NCBI GenBank assembly: GCA_945861815.1
Contig: CAMAVV010000006.1
Coordinates: 1 to 20,515 of the forward strand
Direction of reading: 5' to 3'
DNA from: Thermoflexus hugenholtzii JAD2
Lineage (GTDB): Bacteria > Chloroflexota > Dehalococcoidia > SHYB01
DNA: 20,515 bases
Positions 1-7,782 of the stretch are shown here, piece after piece. The notes beneath the pieces were generated by a model. It searched no databases. It was given only the letters and a program-made list of their open reading frames with translations, and was not told the origin of the DNA. The stretch's first letter is position 1. Every line of letters begins with the position of its first letter. A program made the position numbers and the translations under genes.

Positions 1-1411
1 TGATGCCTCGCTCGCCCACCCAGGTGCCGTAGCCGTTCGGCAGGCTCATGATGAAATCGTGCAACTGCGCGATCTTCGCCGCCCACTCCACCTGTTCCTG
101 GTTCGCCTTGTGCGCCCCGTAGGCGATGTTGTCGCGCACCGTCGCTGAGAAGAGGAAGACATCCTGCTGCACAACGCCGACGGCTTGCCGAAGTGACTCC
201 AGCGTCGCGTCGCGCACGTCTGTGCCGTCTATCGTGATGCGCCCCCCGGTCACGTCGTAGAAGCGCGGGAGAAGCTGGACCAGCGTCGTCTTTCCGGAGC
301 CGGTGGCCCCCAGGAGCGCGATAACCTGGCCCGGTTTCGCTTCGAACGAGACCTCTCGCAGCAGCGGCGCCGTTTCCTCATAGTCGAATGCCACGTTATC
401 GAAGGCAACACGCCCCTTCACGTTCTTCAGTTCTATCGCCCCTGGCTTCTCCTCTACCGGCGACTTCGCGTCCAGGATATCGAAGATGCGGTCGCCGGAG
501 GAGATCGCCCGCGCGACAAGATTGATGAGGAAGCCGGTGATGCGCACAGGCATCTGCAGCATCGCCATATACAAGATGAACTGCGTCAGGTCGCCGGGCG
601 TCAGCTTCCCATCGATGATCTGATGGCCGCCGTACCAGAGCATCAGCCCGATGAGGCCGGTGAAGAGGAAGTTCATCAGCGGCGTGTTGCTCGCCTGCAC
701 CCGCACCGCCAGCAGGTTCTCGTCCGAAAGCTCCTGCGACTTCGCCGAAAACTTCTTCTCTTCGTACTCCGCGCGGTGGAACGCCTTCACCACCTTGATG
801 CCCACCATACTCTCCTGCATGAGCGTCCCCAGCTCTCCCGTGCGCTCCTGGGCGCGGTTCCACACCGCCCGCAGCTTGCGCGAGATGTTCACTCCCCGGA
901 TCGTGACGATGGGCAGAAAGCTGAGACACATCAGGGCCAAGGCCCAATCGATGCTCAAAAGGATGCCGGCGATGGCGGCGACCAGCAAGACAAGGTAGAC
1001 CAACCGCACCACGCCCATGTTCACGAACCAGCGCACGTTTTCCACGTCCGCCGTCGCCCGCGACATCAGCTGGCCCGTCTGCTGCTTGTCGTGATAGGCG
1101 AAGCTGAGGCGCTGGAGCTTATCGTAGAGGGCGTTGCGGATATCGTAGGCCACCCTCTGGGAGAGCGCCTCTCGATAGTAGCTTTCAAAATAGGCGAAGA
1201 GGCCACGGGCGATGGCGATCCCAATGATGACCAGGCCCGCATAGGCCAGGTAGCTGAACGTGCCGCGCTCCACAACCTCGTCGATGGAGGTGCCAAGGAT
1301 GCGCGGCACGGCAAGCGACAGGATCGTCGAGCCGAAAAGGCTGACAAACGCCAGGGCGACGAGCCGCTTGTTGGGACGCAGAAAGCTCAGAAGCCGGACA
1401 AGAGTCTTCAT
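1..1411 (-). CDS. ABC transporter, ATP-binding/permease half-exporter (partial)
   Basis: Translating the minus strand from the ATG at 1411 gives an uninterrupted frame of about 470 codons that runs off the left edge. The N-terminal ~310 residues are a six-helix type-I exporter membrane domain, with the family stretch ending 'QQTGQLMSRATADVENVR'. A nucleotide-binding domain follows, with Walker A GATGSGKTT and Q-loop VVQQDVFLFS. The window ends at 'WVGERGI', just before the expected LSGGQ signature and Walker B, so the C-terminal ~110 residues are missing. The family forms homo- or heterodimers in the inner membrane and exports lipids, drugs or peptides; the substrate cannot be read from sequence. 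The gene lies 139 bp downstream of purH on the same strand but has its own TATAAT box, so it is probably a separate unit. The family call is secure; the substrate is unknown. Confidence 0.93.
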   Translation of the reverse strand, partial: MKTLVRLLSFLRPNKRLVALAFVSLFGSTILSLAVPRILGTSIDEVVERGTFSYLAYAGLVIIGIAIARGLFAYFESYYREALSQRVAYDIRNALYDKLQRLSFAYHDKQQTGQLMSRATADVENVRWFVNMGVVRLVYLVLLVAAIAGILLSIDWALALMCLSFLPIVTIRGVNISRKLRAVWNRAQERTGELGTLMQESMVGIKVVKAFHRAEYEEKKFSAKSQELSDENLLAVRVQASNTPLMNFLFTGLIGLMLWYGGHQIIDGKLTPGDLTQFILYMAMLQMPVRITGFLINLVARAISSGDRIFDILDAKSPVEEKPGAIELKNVKGRVAFDNVAFDYEETAPLLREVSFEAKPGQVIALLGATGSGKTTLVQLLPRFYDVTGGRITIDGTDVRDATLESLRQAVGVVQQDVFLFSATVRDNIAYGAHKANQEQVEWAAKIAQLHDFIMSLPNGYGTWVGERGI

Positions 1412-1420
1412 GAATCTCTA

Positions 1421-1426
1421 ATTATA
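1421..1426 (-). promoter_or_regulatory. -10 box of the ABC transporter gene
   Basis: The minus strand reads TATAAT here, a perfect -10 hexamer. Only 9 nt separate it from the ATG at 1411, so a start site 6-7 nt downstream would leave a leader of about 3 nt. The -35 region is poor (TTCGCC at a 16-bp spacing). No convincing Shine-Dalgarno precedes the ATG. Confidence 0.5.
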
Positions 1427-1512
1427 GACCCGCTTGGGCGCTGGGCGAAAATGATTCCACACAGCGGGCTGCGCCTCACCCTATTGAATCTCGCTATCCG
1501 CTCGCCCCGGCA

Positions 1513-1550
1513 AACCCTGAACCTTGCTCCTCGCTCCCTGTACCCATCCT
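1513..1550. repeat. CT-rich (+) / GA-rich (-) degenerate tract T1
   Basis: This pyrimidine tract ends at the purH stop codon. Its purine strand (minus) carries blocks such as GGGTACAGGGAGC and GAGCAAGG. The closest relative in this window is tract T4 at 10311-10379, which shares ACAGGGAGC and GCAAGG. The unit length is irregular (about 7-9 bp). Confidence 0.5.
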
Positions 1551-3077
1551 CTAATGCCTGAAGTGCCGCACACCTGTAAAGAGCATCGTCGCGCCCGCCT
1601 TATCGGCCGCCTGAATCACTTCTTCATCCCGTATGGAGCCGCCGGGCTGGGCGATTGCCGTAATGCCACCCTCCAGCGCCATCGCGGGGCCGTCCGGGAA
1701 AGGAAAGAAGGCGTCGGAGGCAAGGACAGAGCCCTTTGCCTTCTCGCCAGCCGCCCGTAACGCCAGGTGAACGCTCACCACCCGGTTCGGTTGTCCTGCG
1801 CCCATGCCCGCCAGCGATTTGTCCTTCACCAGCACGATCGCGTTCGACTTCACGTGCTTCACGACCTTCCAGGCAAAGGCCAGCTGCTCGAGTTCCTGAG
1901 ACGTCGGCTGCCGCTTCGTGACCACCTTCCACGTCTTTGCATCCTCCGCGATGTCATCGTAGCCCTGTGCCAGCATCCCGCCCGTCACTCTGCGGAAGTC
2001 CAAGCCCGCGGCAATCTTCCCCTGCGGCAGGGGCACTTGCAGGATGCGCAGGTCTTTCTTCTTTTGTAGTAATGCGAGCGCGTCGGGCTTATACCCAGGC
2101 GCGATCACAATCTCATAAAAAATCTTGCGAATCTCCTCTGCCGTCGCCATGTCCACCTCGCGGTTGAGCGCCACGATGCCGCCGAACGCCGAGACTGTAT
2201 CGCCTGCGTAGGCGCGCCGGTAGGCCTCGGCAAGGTCGTTGTGCGAAGCCAGGCCGCAGGGGTTCGTGTGCTTGATAACCGCCACCGTCGGCTCGGTGAA
2301 GTCGCGCGCGGCATTCCACGCGGCGTCGGCATCCAAGATATTGTTGTACGAAAGCTCTTTCCCATGAAGCTGCTTCGCGCTGGCGATGGTGCCGTCGCCG
2401 CTCAGCGCCTCCCGGTAAAAGGCCGCCTTCTGATGCGGGTTCTCGCCATAGCGCAGGCTCTGCAGTCGCGTCAGGCCAATGGTGAGCTCCTGGGTGAACG
2501 GGTCGCCGTCTCCGCGCAGGTAGCCCGCGATTGCCGTGTCGTAGAGCGCCACGTGCTGAAAGGCCTTCTGCGCCAGCTTCCGGCGTTCTTCCTGGGAAAC
2601 CCCTCCCGACTTCAACTTCTCTTGCACCCAGCCGTAGTCCTCAGGGTCGACGACAACCAGTACAGCCGGGAAATTCTTTGCAGCGGCTCGTATCAGCGTC
2701 GGCCCGCCGATGTCGATATTCTCCAGCGCATCGTCTAACGTCACCCCCGGCTTGCTCACCGTTTGTACAAAGGGGTACAGGTTCACCACCACCATATCGA
2801 TGTGGTCGATGGCATTCGCCTTCAGCTCCTTCGCGTGCGCCGGGTTGTCGCGCTTCGCCAGCAAGCCGCCGTGCACCTTCGGGTGCAGCGTCTTCACCCG
2901 CCCGTCGAGTATCTCCGGGAAGCCCGTCAGGTCGCTTATGCCGTGCACCGTCAGCCCCGCCTCTTGCAGCGACTTCTTGGTGCCGCCGGTGCTGTACATC
3001 TCCAGGCCTAGGCCGTGCAACCCCTGGACGAATGGAACGAGGCCGCGTTTATCGGAAACGCTGATGATCGCTTTCAT
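1551..3077 (-). CDS. purH: Bifunctional AICAR formyltransferase / IMP cyclohydrolase PurH
   Basis: The 508-residue product performs the last two steps of IMP synthesis: formylation of AICAR with 10-formyl-THF, then cyclisation of FAICAR. The N-terminal MGS-like cyclohydrolase domain (~1-140) shows SVSDKRGLVPF, STGGTKKSL and GRVKTLHPKVHGG. The transformylase domain shows SLRYGENPHQKAAFY, KELSYNNILDADAAW and the catalytic Lys-His pair in IKHTNPCGLA. The protein ends in the canonical GVRHFRH. Length matches the family (about 510-530). The ATG at 3077 has an AAAGG ribosome site and lies 15 nt after the purM stop, so it is translated from the purF-purM-purH operon. purN, often found between purM and purH, is not there. 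Confidence 0.98.
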   Translation of the reverse strand: MKAIISVSDKRGLVPFVQGLHGLGLEMYSTGGTKKSLQEAGLTVHGISDLTGFPEILDGRVKTLHPKVHGGLLAKRDNPAHAKELKANAIDHIDMVVVNLYPFVQTVSKPGVTLDDALENIDIGGPTLIRAAAKNFPAVLVVVDPEDYGWVQEKLKSGGVSQEERRKLAQKAFQHVALYDTAIAGYLRGDGDPFTQELTIGLTRLQSLRYGENPHQKAAFYREALSGDGTIASAKQLHGKELSYNNILDADAAWNAARDFTEPTVAVIKHTNPCGLASHNDLAEAYRRAYAGDTVSAFGGIVALNREVDMATAEEIRKIFYEIVIAPGYKPDALALLQKKKDLRILQVPLPQGKIAAGLDFRRVTGGMLAQGYDDIAEDAKTWKVVTKRQPTSQELEQLAFAWKVVKHVKSNAIVLVKDKSLAGMGAGQPNRVVSVHLALRAAGEKAKGSVLASDAFFPFPDGPAMALEGGITAIAQPGGSIRDEEVIQAADKAGATMLFTGVRHFRH

Positions 3078-3092
3078 GGTGAACCTTTTGCC

Positions 3093-4136
3093 CTATGCGG
3101 GATGGTTGATGATAACGCGCCGCGAGTCGCTCTGTGCCACTGCGCGCCCGATGATTCTGGCATCCGGGATCTTGTCAGTGATTGTTCGTGCCTCCTGCGG
3201 CGCGCAGAAGACCGTCATGCCGATGCCCATATTGAAGACCTTGAACATCTCTTCGTCGTTCACCGCGCCCGCCTTTTGAATCATGCGGAAGAGCGGCGGG
3301 ATGACCCAGGCTGCGCGGTCGAACGTCGCGGCGACACCCTTCGGCAGAACGCGCGGCACATTGCCGGGAAGCCCTCCGCCCGTGATGTGCGCCATGCCTT
3401 TCACATGCTGGATCACCGGCTTCACCGCGTGGTAATAGGAGCGGTGCGGCTCCAGCAGCGCTTCGCCCAGTGTGCGCCCAAGGTCGGCGTGGCGCGTCGA
3501 GAGAGCCTTTGGGTTGCCTTCTGTGTTCAAGACGCGACGCGCCAGCGAGTAGCCGTTTGTGTGCAGCCCGCTCGAAGGGATGCCGATGATCGCGTCGCCC
3601 GCCGTGATTTTCGAGCCGTCGATGATGCCGCTCTTCTCCACCGCGCCTACGATGAAGCCGACAAGGTCGAAGTCGCCGGGCTTGTAAAGCGCAGGCATCT
3701 GCGCAGTCTCCCCGCCGATAAGCGCGCAATTGCTCTCCTTGCACGCCTCCGCGAGGCCCTTCACGATCTGCTCGACTTCCTCTGGTACCAGGTGGCCTAA
3801 GCCGATGTAGTCGAGGAAGAAGAGCGGGTCTGCGCCGCCGACGAAGATATCGTTGACGCAATGGTTGACGATGTCTTTGCCGACCGTGTCCAGCTTCCCC
3901 ATCTGGATCGCGATGAGCACCTTCGTGCCGACGGAATCGGTGCTGGAGACAAGGATCGGCTCTTTGTAGCCTTGCACCTGGAAGAACGCGCCGAAGAAGC
4001 CGATGTCCGACATATAGCCGGGCCGGGCCGTGGAGCGCGCGAGCGGTTTGATAAGCTGCTTAGCGCGCTCGGCGGCATCGATATCGACGCCAGCCGCCGC
4101 ATACTGCTGCTTGGCGGAGTCAGCGGAGGAGTGCAA
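3093..4136 (-). CDS. purM: Phosphoribosylformylglycinamidine cyclo-ligase (AIR synthetase) PurM
   Basis: This 347-residue ATP-dependent cyclase converts FGAM to AIR in purine synthesis. Hallmarks are GYMSDIGFFGAFF, STDSVGTKVLIA, the substrate loop VNHCVNDIFVGGADPLFF, LIGGETAQMPALY, GIPSSGLHTNGYSLAR, HITGGGLPGNVPR and FNMGIGMTVF. All belong to the PurM/AIRS N- and C-domains in the expected order. The start is a TTG at 4136, with AGAGGT 4 nt upstream; that site overlaps the purF stop codon (8 nt between stop and start), suggesting coupled translation. No ATG or GTG lies between the purF stop and this TTG. Length is normal for the family (~345). Confidence 0.98.
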   Translation of the reverse strand: MHSSADSAKQQYAAAGVDIDAAERAKQLIKPLARSTARPGYMSDIGFFGAFFQVQGYKEPILVSSTDSVGTKVLIAIQMGKLDTVGKDIVNHCVNDIFVGGADPLFFLDYIGLGHLVPEEVEQIVKGLAEACKESNCALIGGETAQMPALYKPGDFDLVGFIVGAVEKSGIIDGSKITAGDAIIGIPSSGLHTNGYSLARRVLNTEGNPKALSTRHADLGRTLGEALLEPHRSYYHAVKPVIQHVKGMAHITGGGLPGNVPRVLPKGVAATFDRAAWVIPPLFRMIQKAGAVNDEEMFKVFNMGIGMTVFCAPQEARTITDKIPDARIIGRAVAQSDSRRVIINHPA

Positions 4137-4144
4137 CGGGACCT

Positions 4145-5545
4145 CTACACGGTTTCTAAGGCAAATTTATCGAGTTCAAGTTGGACGGGGATCGGATAGC
4201 GGCCGGTGAAACAGGCATTGCAGAACGTCGTTTTATCGTCGCCGCCGACCGATGCCGCCAGGCCATCGACGCTGAGGTAGCCGAGCGAATCTGCGCCGAT
4301 CTTCACCCTGATCTCTTCCACCGATTTCTGCGCCGCGATCAGCTCCGACCTCGTCGCCATGTCGACGCCGAAGTGGCACGACCACCGGATGGGCGGCGCG
4401 CAGACGCGCATGTGCACTTCGGCCGCGCCCGCTTTACGCAAGATGCTCACGATGTGCGGCGTCGTCGTCCCCCGCACGATGCTATCGTCCACAAGCACCA
4501 CGCGCTTGCCCTTGATGATCTCCGGCAGCGTGTTGAACTTCAGGCGTACGCCCAGGTCGCGCAGGCGCTGGTCAGGCTGGATGAACGTCCTGCCCACATA
4601 GCGGTTCTTTGTGAGCACTTGGCTGTAGGGGATGTTCGCCTGGCGCGCGTAGCCAAGGCCCGCCGCAACCGCCGAATCGGGAATCCCGGTGACGATATCG
4701 GCTTCGACGGGATGCTCGATGGCGAGCCGCGCGCCCATCGTCTCTCGCGATTGATAGACGAGATTGCCGTCGATGCGGCTGTCCGGGCGCGCGAAATAAA
4801 TCAGCTCGAAGACGCACCCTGCGCGGCGTTCCGAGGTTGCGCCGTTGAACGTCTGCAAGCCTTGGCTGTCGATGATAAGCACTTCGCCGGGGCGAACGTC
4901 GCGCTCCACCTGCGCGCCAAGGTGCTCCAAGGCGCACGTTTCAGAAGCGATCACCCAGCCGCCGTTGAGCCGCCCGAAGCAAAGGGGCCGTACGCCCAGC
5001 GGGTCCCGCACGCCAATCAGCGTATCCGGTGTGAGAATCGTCAGGCTGTACGCGCCCTTGATACGCGCCATCGCGTAGCGCAAGCGCTCCTGCCACGTCT
5101 TCCCAGGAGCGAAGGCGATCATCCACGCGATCGCCTCCGAGTCCGTCGTCGTCTGGAACTCCGCCCCTTGCCGTTCGAGGTCGGCGCGCAGCTCCATGGC
5201 GTTCACGATGTTGCCGTTGTGCGCCAGCGCCATCGGCCCCCAGGGGCCTTTCACCAAAATCGGCTGGGCGTTGATGATGCGGCTGGAGCCTGTCGTCGAA
5301 TAGCGCGTGTGGCCTATCGCGATGTGGCCCTTCAGTCGCTCAAGGTCGTCTTCTTCGAAGACCTGCGACACCAAGCCCATGCGCGTGTGCAGGTTGAGCT
5401 TCCCGCCGTCGGCGGTGGCGATCCCGGCGCTCTCCTGCCCGCGATGCTGCAAGGCAAAGATGCCGAAGAAGGTAATGCGAGATACGTCTTCGCCGGGGGC
5501 GTAGACTCCGAAGACTCCGCAACTTTCTTTCAGGTTGTCCAGCAA
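4145..5545 (-). CDS. purF: Amidophosphoribosyltransferase PurF (Fe-S type)
   Basis: This enzyme commits PRPP and glutamine to purine synthesis. The chosen start is TTG at 5545 (466 aa), preceded by AAAGGGGT, which puts the nucleophile Cys at position 9 (MLDNLKES|CGVFG) behind a short cleavable propeptide. The frame stays open upstream to a GTG at 5605, but that codon lies at or before the predicted transcription start. The glutaminase domain shows FALQHRGQESAGIAT, GHTRYSTTGSS and LAHNGNIVNA. The PRPP loop is VVLVDDSIVRGTTT. Cysteines in GCVFELIYFARPDS, IRWSCHFGVDM and FCNACFTG match the four 4Fe-4S ligands of the Bacillus-type enzyme (established for that family). It is the first gene of the purF-purM-purH operon. 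Confidence 0.97.
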   Translation of the reverse strand: MLDNLKESCGVFGVYAPGEDVSRITFFGIFALQHRGQESAGIATADGGKLNLHTRMGLVSQVFEEDDLERLKGHIAIGHTRYSTTGSSRIINAQPILVKGPWGPMALAHNGNIVNAMELRADLERQGAEFQTTTDSEAIAWMIAFAPGKTWQERLRYAMARIKGAYSLTILTPDTLIGVRDPLGVRPLCFGRLNGGWVIASETCALEHLGAQVERDVRPGEVLIIDSQGLQTFNGATSERRAGCVFELIYFARPDSRIDGNLVYQSRETMGARLAIEHPVEADIVTGIPDSAVAAGLGYARQANIPYSQVLTKNRYVGRTFIQPDQRLRDLGVRLKFNTLPEIIKGKRVVLVDDSIVRGTTTPHIVSILRKAGAAEVHMRVCAPPIRWSCHFGVDMATRSELIAAQKSVEEIRVKIGADSLGYLSVDGLAASVGGDDKTTFCNACFTGRYPIPVQLELDKFALETV

Positions 5546-5607
5546 CCTTACCCCTTTGAGGAGCTGTGCGGATCGGGAATACGAGCGGGTGCGACGAACG
5601 CACACTC

Positions 5608-5636
5608 AGTATAGTCACGCCTTCCCTGGCGGTCAA
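5608..5636 (-). promoter_or_regulatory. Sigma70-type promoter of the purFMH operon
   Basis: On the minus strand, TTGACC (5631-5636) and TATACT (5608-5613) are separated by exactly 17 bp, a near-consensus housekeeping promoter. Transcription should begin near 5600-5602, giving a leader of about 55 nt before the TTG start at 5545. No purine riboswitch aptamer is evident in that short leader. Confidence 0.8.
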
Positions 5637-5715
5637 TGCAAAAATCTGCTTATCTTGTAGCGAAAGAGCCGGGGGCCTATCCTGGCTTTGTTTAAGAGCG
5701 GGTTCTGCCGATCCT

Positions 5716-5764
5716 CCTCTCCCTCGATGGGAGAGGAACTCGAGCGCAGCCCGAGAGGAGAGGG
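5716..5764. repeat. Palindromic repeat element copy R1
   Basis: A perfect 8-bp stem, CCTCTCCC (5716-5723) and GGGAGAGG (5729-5736), encloses a 5-nt loop. A second small stem (CTCG/CGAG) follows, and the element ends in GGAGAGGG (5757-5764), which complements the 5' end. The same 8+5+8 layout followed by AACTC...GAGAGGAGAGGG recurs at 18583-18643, and a related one starts at 12131. It lies between the tlyA stop and the purF promoter. Confidence 0.75.
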
Positions 5765-5816
5765 TGATTATTCGCGTGAACCCCGGTTCATTAACGGACT
5801 TTCGAGGTAGGCTCGG

Positions 5817-6557
5817 CTAACCCCCAAACGGCTTTTCGAAGGCCACCAAAAACTCCCGGTTGCCCTTGTCCCCTTCGATAGGCGAGGGCGTCGCCCCGCG
5901 AAAGCTCAACCCCTGGCCAATAGCCCACACAAGGAAGTCGCCCAGCACTTGGCCGTGGACGCGCGGGTCCTTCACGATGCCTCCCCTGCCTACCTGCTCA
6001 CGCCCCGCCTCGAACTGCGGCTTCACCAGGCAGACCAGTGTGCCACCCGGCGAAAGGTGCTTCAGCGCCTGGGGCAGAACCTTTGTCAGCGAGATGAACG
6101 ACACATCTGCCGTCACAACCCCAACTGCCTCAGGCAGCTCGAAGTCATAGTGCGCATTGACGCCCTCCATGCAGACGACGCGCGGGTCTTTGCGCAGCTT
6201 GTAATGCAGCTGGGCTGTCCCGACGTCAACGGCATAGACCTTCGCTGCGCCGCGCTGCAAAAGACAATCCGTGAAGCCACCCGTCGATGCGCCTACGTCC
6301 AGCGCCACCTTGCCGCGCACGTCAATCGTGAACTCATCGAGCGCTCGTTCGAGCTTCAGCCCGCCCCGGCTCACATACGGCAGCCCGCGCTCCACTGTTA
6401 GGCTGGCATCCACTGCCACCATCGCCCCTGCCTTGTCTATCACCTGCGTGCCGATGCGCACCTGCCCCGCCATCAGCAGCCGCTTCGCCTTCTCCCGGCT
6501 CTCCGCCATTCCCCGCTCGACAAGCAGCACGTCGATGCGTTTCTTCTCTTTCTTCAT
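5817..6557 (-). CDS. tlyA: TlyA-family rRNA (cytidine-2'-O)-methyltransferase / hemolysin A homologue
   Basis: The 246-residue product has an N-terminal S4 RNA-binding domain (~7-60: RIDVLLVERGMAESREKAKR) and an FtsJ/RrmJ-type methyltransferase domain. The latter begins at YVSRGGLKLERAL and has the SAM motif DVGASTGGFTDC (87-98), VTADVSFISL, and VKPQFEAG. TlyA proteins 2'-O-methylate cytidines of 16S and/or 23S rRNA (known for the mycobacterial enzyme); which sites apply here is unknown. The ATG at 6557 follows a GA-rich repeat tract that supplies AGGAAAG/GGGGAG as ribosome site. The gene stands alone, 272 bp upstream of the purF start. Length is typical (~240-270). Some homologues are described as haemolysins, but the methyltransferase role is better supported. 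Confidence 0.95.
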   Translation of the reverse strand: MKKEKKRIDVLLVERGMAESREKAKRLLMAGQVRIGTQVIDKAGAMVAVDASLTVERGLPYVSRGGLKLERALDEFTIDVRGKVALDVGASTGGFTDCLLQRGAAKVYAVDVGTAQLHYKLRKDPRVVCMEGVNAHYDFELPEAVGVVTADVSFISLTKVLPQALKHLSPGGTLVCLVKPQFEAGREQVGRGGIVKDPRVHGQVLGDFLVWAIGQGLSFRGATPSPIEGDKGNREFLVAFEKPFGG

Positions 6558-6566
6558 CTCCCCACT

Positions 6567-6640
6567 TTCCTAACTTCCCAAGTTCCTGACTTCCTAAGCT
6601 CCTTGATCCTCCGACCCCATCCTCCCACCTTCCCTTGCGG
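6567..6640. repeat. CT-rich (+) / GA-rich (-) tract T2 upstream of tlyA
   Basis: Irregular 7-9 bp units of the type AGGAAGTC/AGGAACTTG occur on the minus strand. The 29-bp core 6567-6595 matches 7751-7779 at 26 of 29 positions by my alignment. The tract forms the tlyA leader and ribosome site. Confidence 0.65.
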
Positions 6641-6658
6641 TATTCCCCTCGCCTGCGT

Positions 6659-6664
6659 ATTGTA
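6659..6664 (-). promoter_or_regulatory. Possible -10 box for tlyA
   Basis: The minus strand reads TACAAT, about 100 nt upstream of the tlyA ATG. The -35 candidate is weak (TTGCTT at a 19-bp spacing), so this is tentative. Confidence 0.25.
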
Positions 6665-6725
6665 TGCACCTATGAACAGCCCGAAGCAACCTTTTCCGCT
6701 TTCTCTCTATCCTCCGCACATTCTC

Positions 6726-6764
6726 TTTTCAGTGGTCTCTGTGCTCTCGGTGGACAAACTTTCC
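6726..6764. repeat. 9-bp tandem repeat block, copy A
   Basis: On the minus strand three 9-mers run in series (CACCGAGAG, CACAGAGAC, CACTGAAAA). The 39-bp block aligns without gaps to 16716-16754 and 18058-18096, all in the same orientation. This copy lies upstream of the plus-strand prenyltransferase. Confidence 0.7.
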
Positions 6765-6771
6765 TTTTCCT

Positions 6772-6798
6772 ATCTGCGTAATCTGTGTAATCTGCGGT
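6772..6798. repeat. Second 9-bp tandem block (ATCTGCGTA type)
   Basis: Three consecutive 9-mers, ATCTGCGTA, ATCTGTGTA and ATCTGCGGT, start 7 bp after copy A. On the minus strand they read as CGCAGAT/CACAGAT units. The block lies 16 bp before the UbiA-family start codon. Confidence 0.75.
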
Positions 6799-6814
6799 TT
6801 GCCCCTTATAGCCC

Positions 6815-7720
6815 ATGAACCCTCTCAGCCAGCTCTGGCATCTCTTCCTCGCCTTGCGCCCGCGCCAGTGGGCCAAGAACCTTCTCCTCTACCTCGCCTT
6901 CTTCTTCACCCTCGGCGACCACGTCGCCGACGACTTCAGCGGCGAGCTCTCCCTCTTCGGCTGGGCGACCCTCGGCTTCGTCGCCTTCTCCCTCCTCTCC
7001 GGCGTCACCTACATCATCAACGACTACTTTGACCTGGAGGAAGACCGCCTCCATCCCAAGAAACAAAACCGGCCGATGGCCTCTGGCCGTCTGCACCACA
7101 AGATCGCTCTTGCCGGGGCGGCAGCCCTTGCGGCTATCGGCCTTGCCCTCTCCTTCTTCATCAACGCTGACTTTGGGTATGTTGCTATCGTCTACCTAGC
7201 GTTGACCGTTAGCTACAGCATTTGGCTGAAGGACATCGTTATTGTGGACGTCATGGCCGTCGCTGGCGGCTTTGTCTTGCGCGCGGCGGCTGGCGCCCTC
7301 GCCATCGATGTGCCCATCTCTCCCTGGCTCTATATCATGACGAGCCTGGGCGCGCTCCTCATCTCCTTTGGCAAACGGCGCAACGAGATGGCGACCCTTG
7401 AAACATCAGGAGAGACGCACCGGCCTGTCCTCAAGGAATACTCGGTGGCCCTTCTCGACCAGTTCGTTGCCGTCGTCGCCCCGGCCACCCTCGTCGCCTA
7501 CGCCCTCTACACCTTCACCGCCGAAAACCTGCCCGAGAACGACGCCATGATGCTGACGATTCCCTTCGTAATGTTCGGCATCTTCCGCTATCTCTATCTC
7601 ATCCACAAAAAGAACCTGGGTGGCAGTCCTGAAGAGATATTCCTGACCGATACGCCACTCATCATCAACATCCTCGGCTGGTTCATCACCGCCGCTGCCA
7701 TTCTCGCCGCCACCCGCTAA
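6815..7720 (+). CDS. UbiA-family prenyltransferase, decaprenyl-phosphate phosphoribosyltransferase-like
   Basis: The 301-residue polytopic membrane protein has about eight to nine hydrophobic segments. The N-terminal LRPRQWAKNLLLY motif, the first Asp-rich motif NDYFDLEEDRLHPKKQNRP (N69, D70, D73, D77), WLKDIVIVDVMAVAGGFVLR and LISFGKRRNEM are typical of the UbiA branch that includes mycobacterial Rv3806c, which moves 5-phosphoribose from PRPP onto decaprenyl phosphate. That reaction is inferred by family resemblance; another polyprenyl acceptor or product is possible. It is the only plus-strand gene in the first 15.6 kb and has no operon partner. The ATG at 6815 lacks a visible Shine-Dalgarno (CCCCTTATAGCCC precedes it), so initiation may be SD-independent. 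UbiA membership is secure, the substrate less so. Confidence 0.9.
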   Translation: MNPLSQLWHLFLALRPRQWAKNLLLYLAFFFTLGDHVADDFSGELSLFGWATLGFVAFSLLSGVTYIINDYFDLEEDRLHPKKQNRPMASGRLHHKIALAGAAALAAIGLALSFFINADFGYVAIVYLALTVSYSIWLKDIVIVDVMAVAGGFVLRAAAGALAIDVPISPWLYIMTSLGALLISFGKRRNEMATLETSGETHRPVLKEYSVALLDQFVAVVAPATLVAYALYTFTAENLPENDAMMLTIPFVMFGIFRYLYLIHKKNLGGSPEEIFLTDTPLIINILGWFITAAAILAATR

Positions 7721-7750
7721 CGTCTCTCCTCTTCTTTCTACCTCCCTGTA

Positions 7751-7779
7751 TTCCTCACGTCCCAAGTTCCGGACTTCCT
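7751..7779. repeat. CT-rich (+) / GA-rich (-) tract T3
   Basis: This 29-bp copy matches 6567-6595 with three mismatches. It lies between the converging ends of the UbiA gene and the alpha/beta hydrolase gene, a 62-bp gap in which I see no clear terminator hairpin. Confidence 0.7.
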
Positions 7780-7782
7780 ATC

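Noticed and set aside
623..1561. Plus-strand open frame of 312 codons opposite the ABC transporter
   Set aside because: The minus strand encodes a clear ABC exporter here, and the plus-strand product has low-complexity His/Arg/Ala composition.
4181..5614. Long plus-strand open frame (477 codons) opposite purF
   Set aside because: It is the antisense shadow of purF in GC-rich sequence. Its translation is Arg/Ala/His-rich without domains, while the minus strand gives a textbook PurF.
6726..6798. CRISPR array from the regularly spaced units
   Set aside because: The units are 9 bp and directly tandem, with no spacers and no cas genes nearby.
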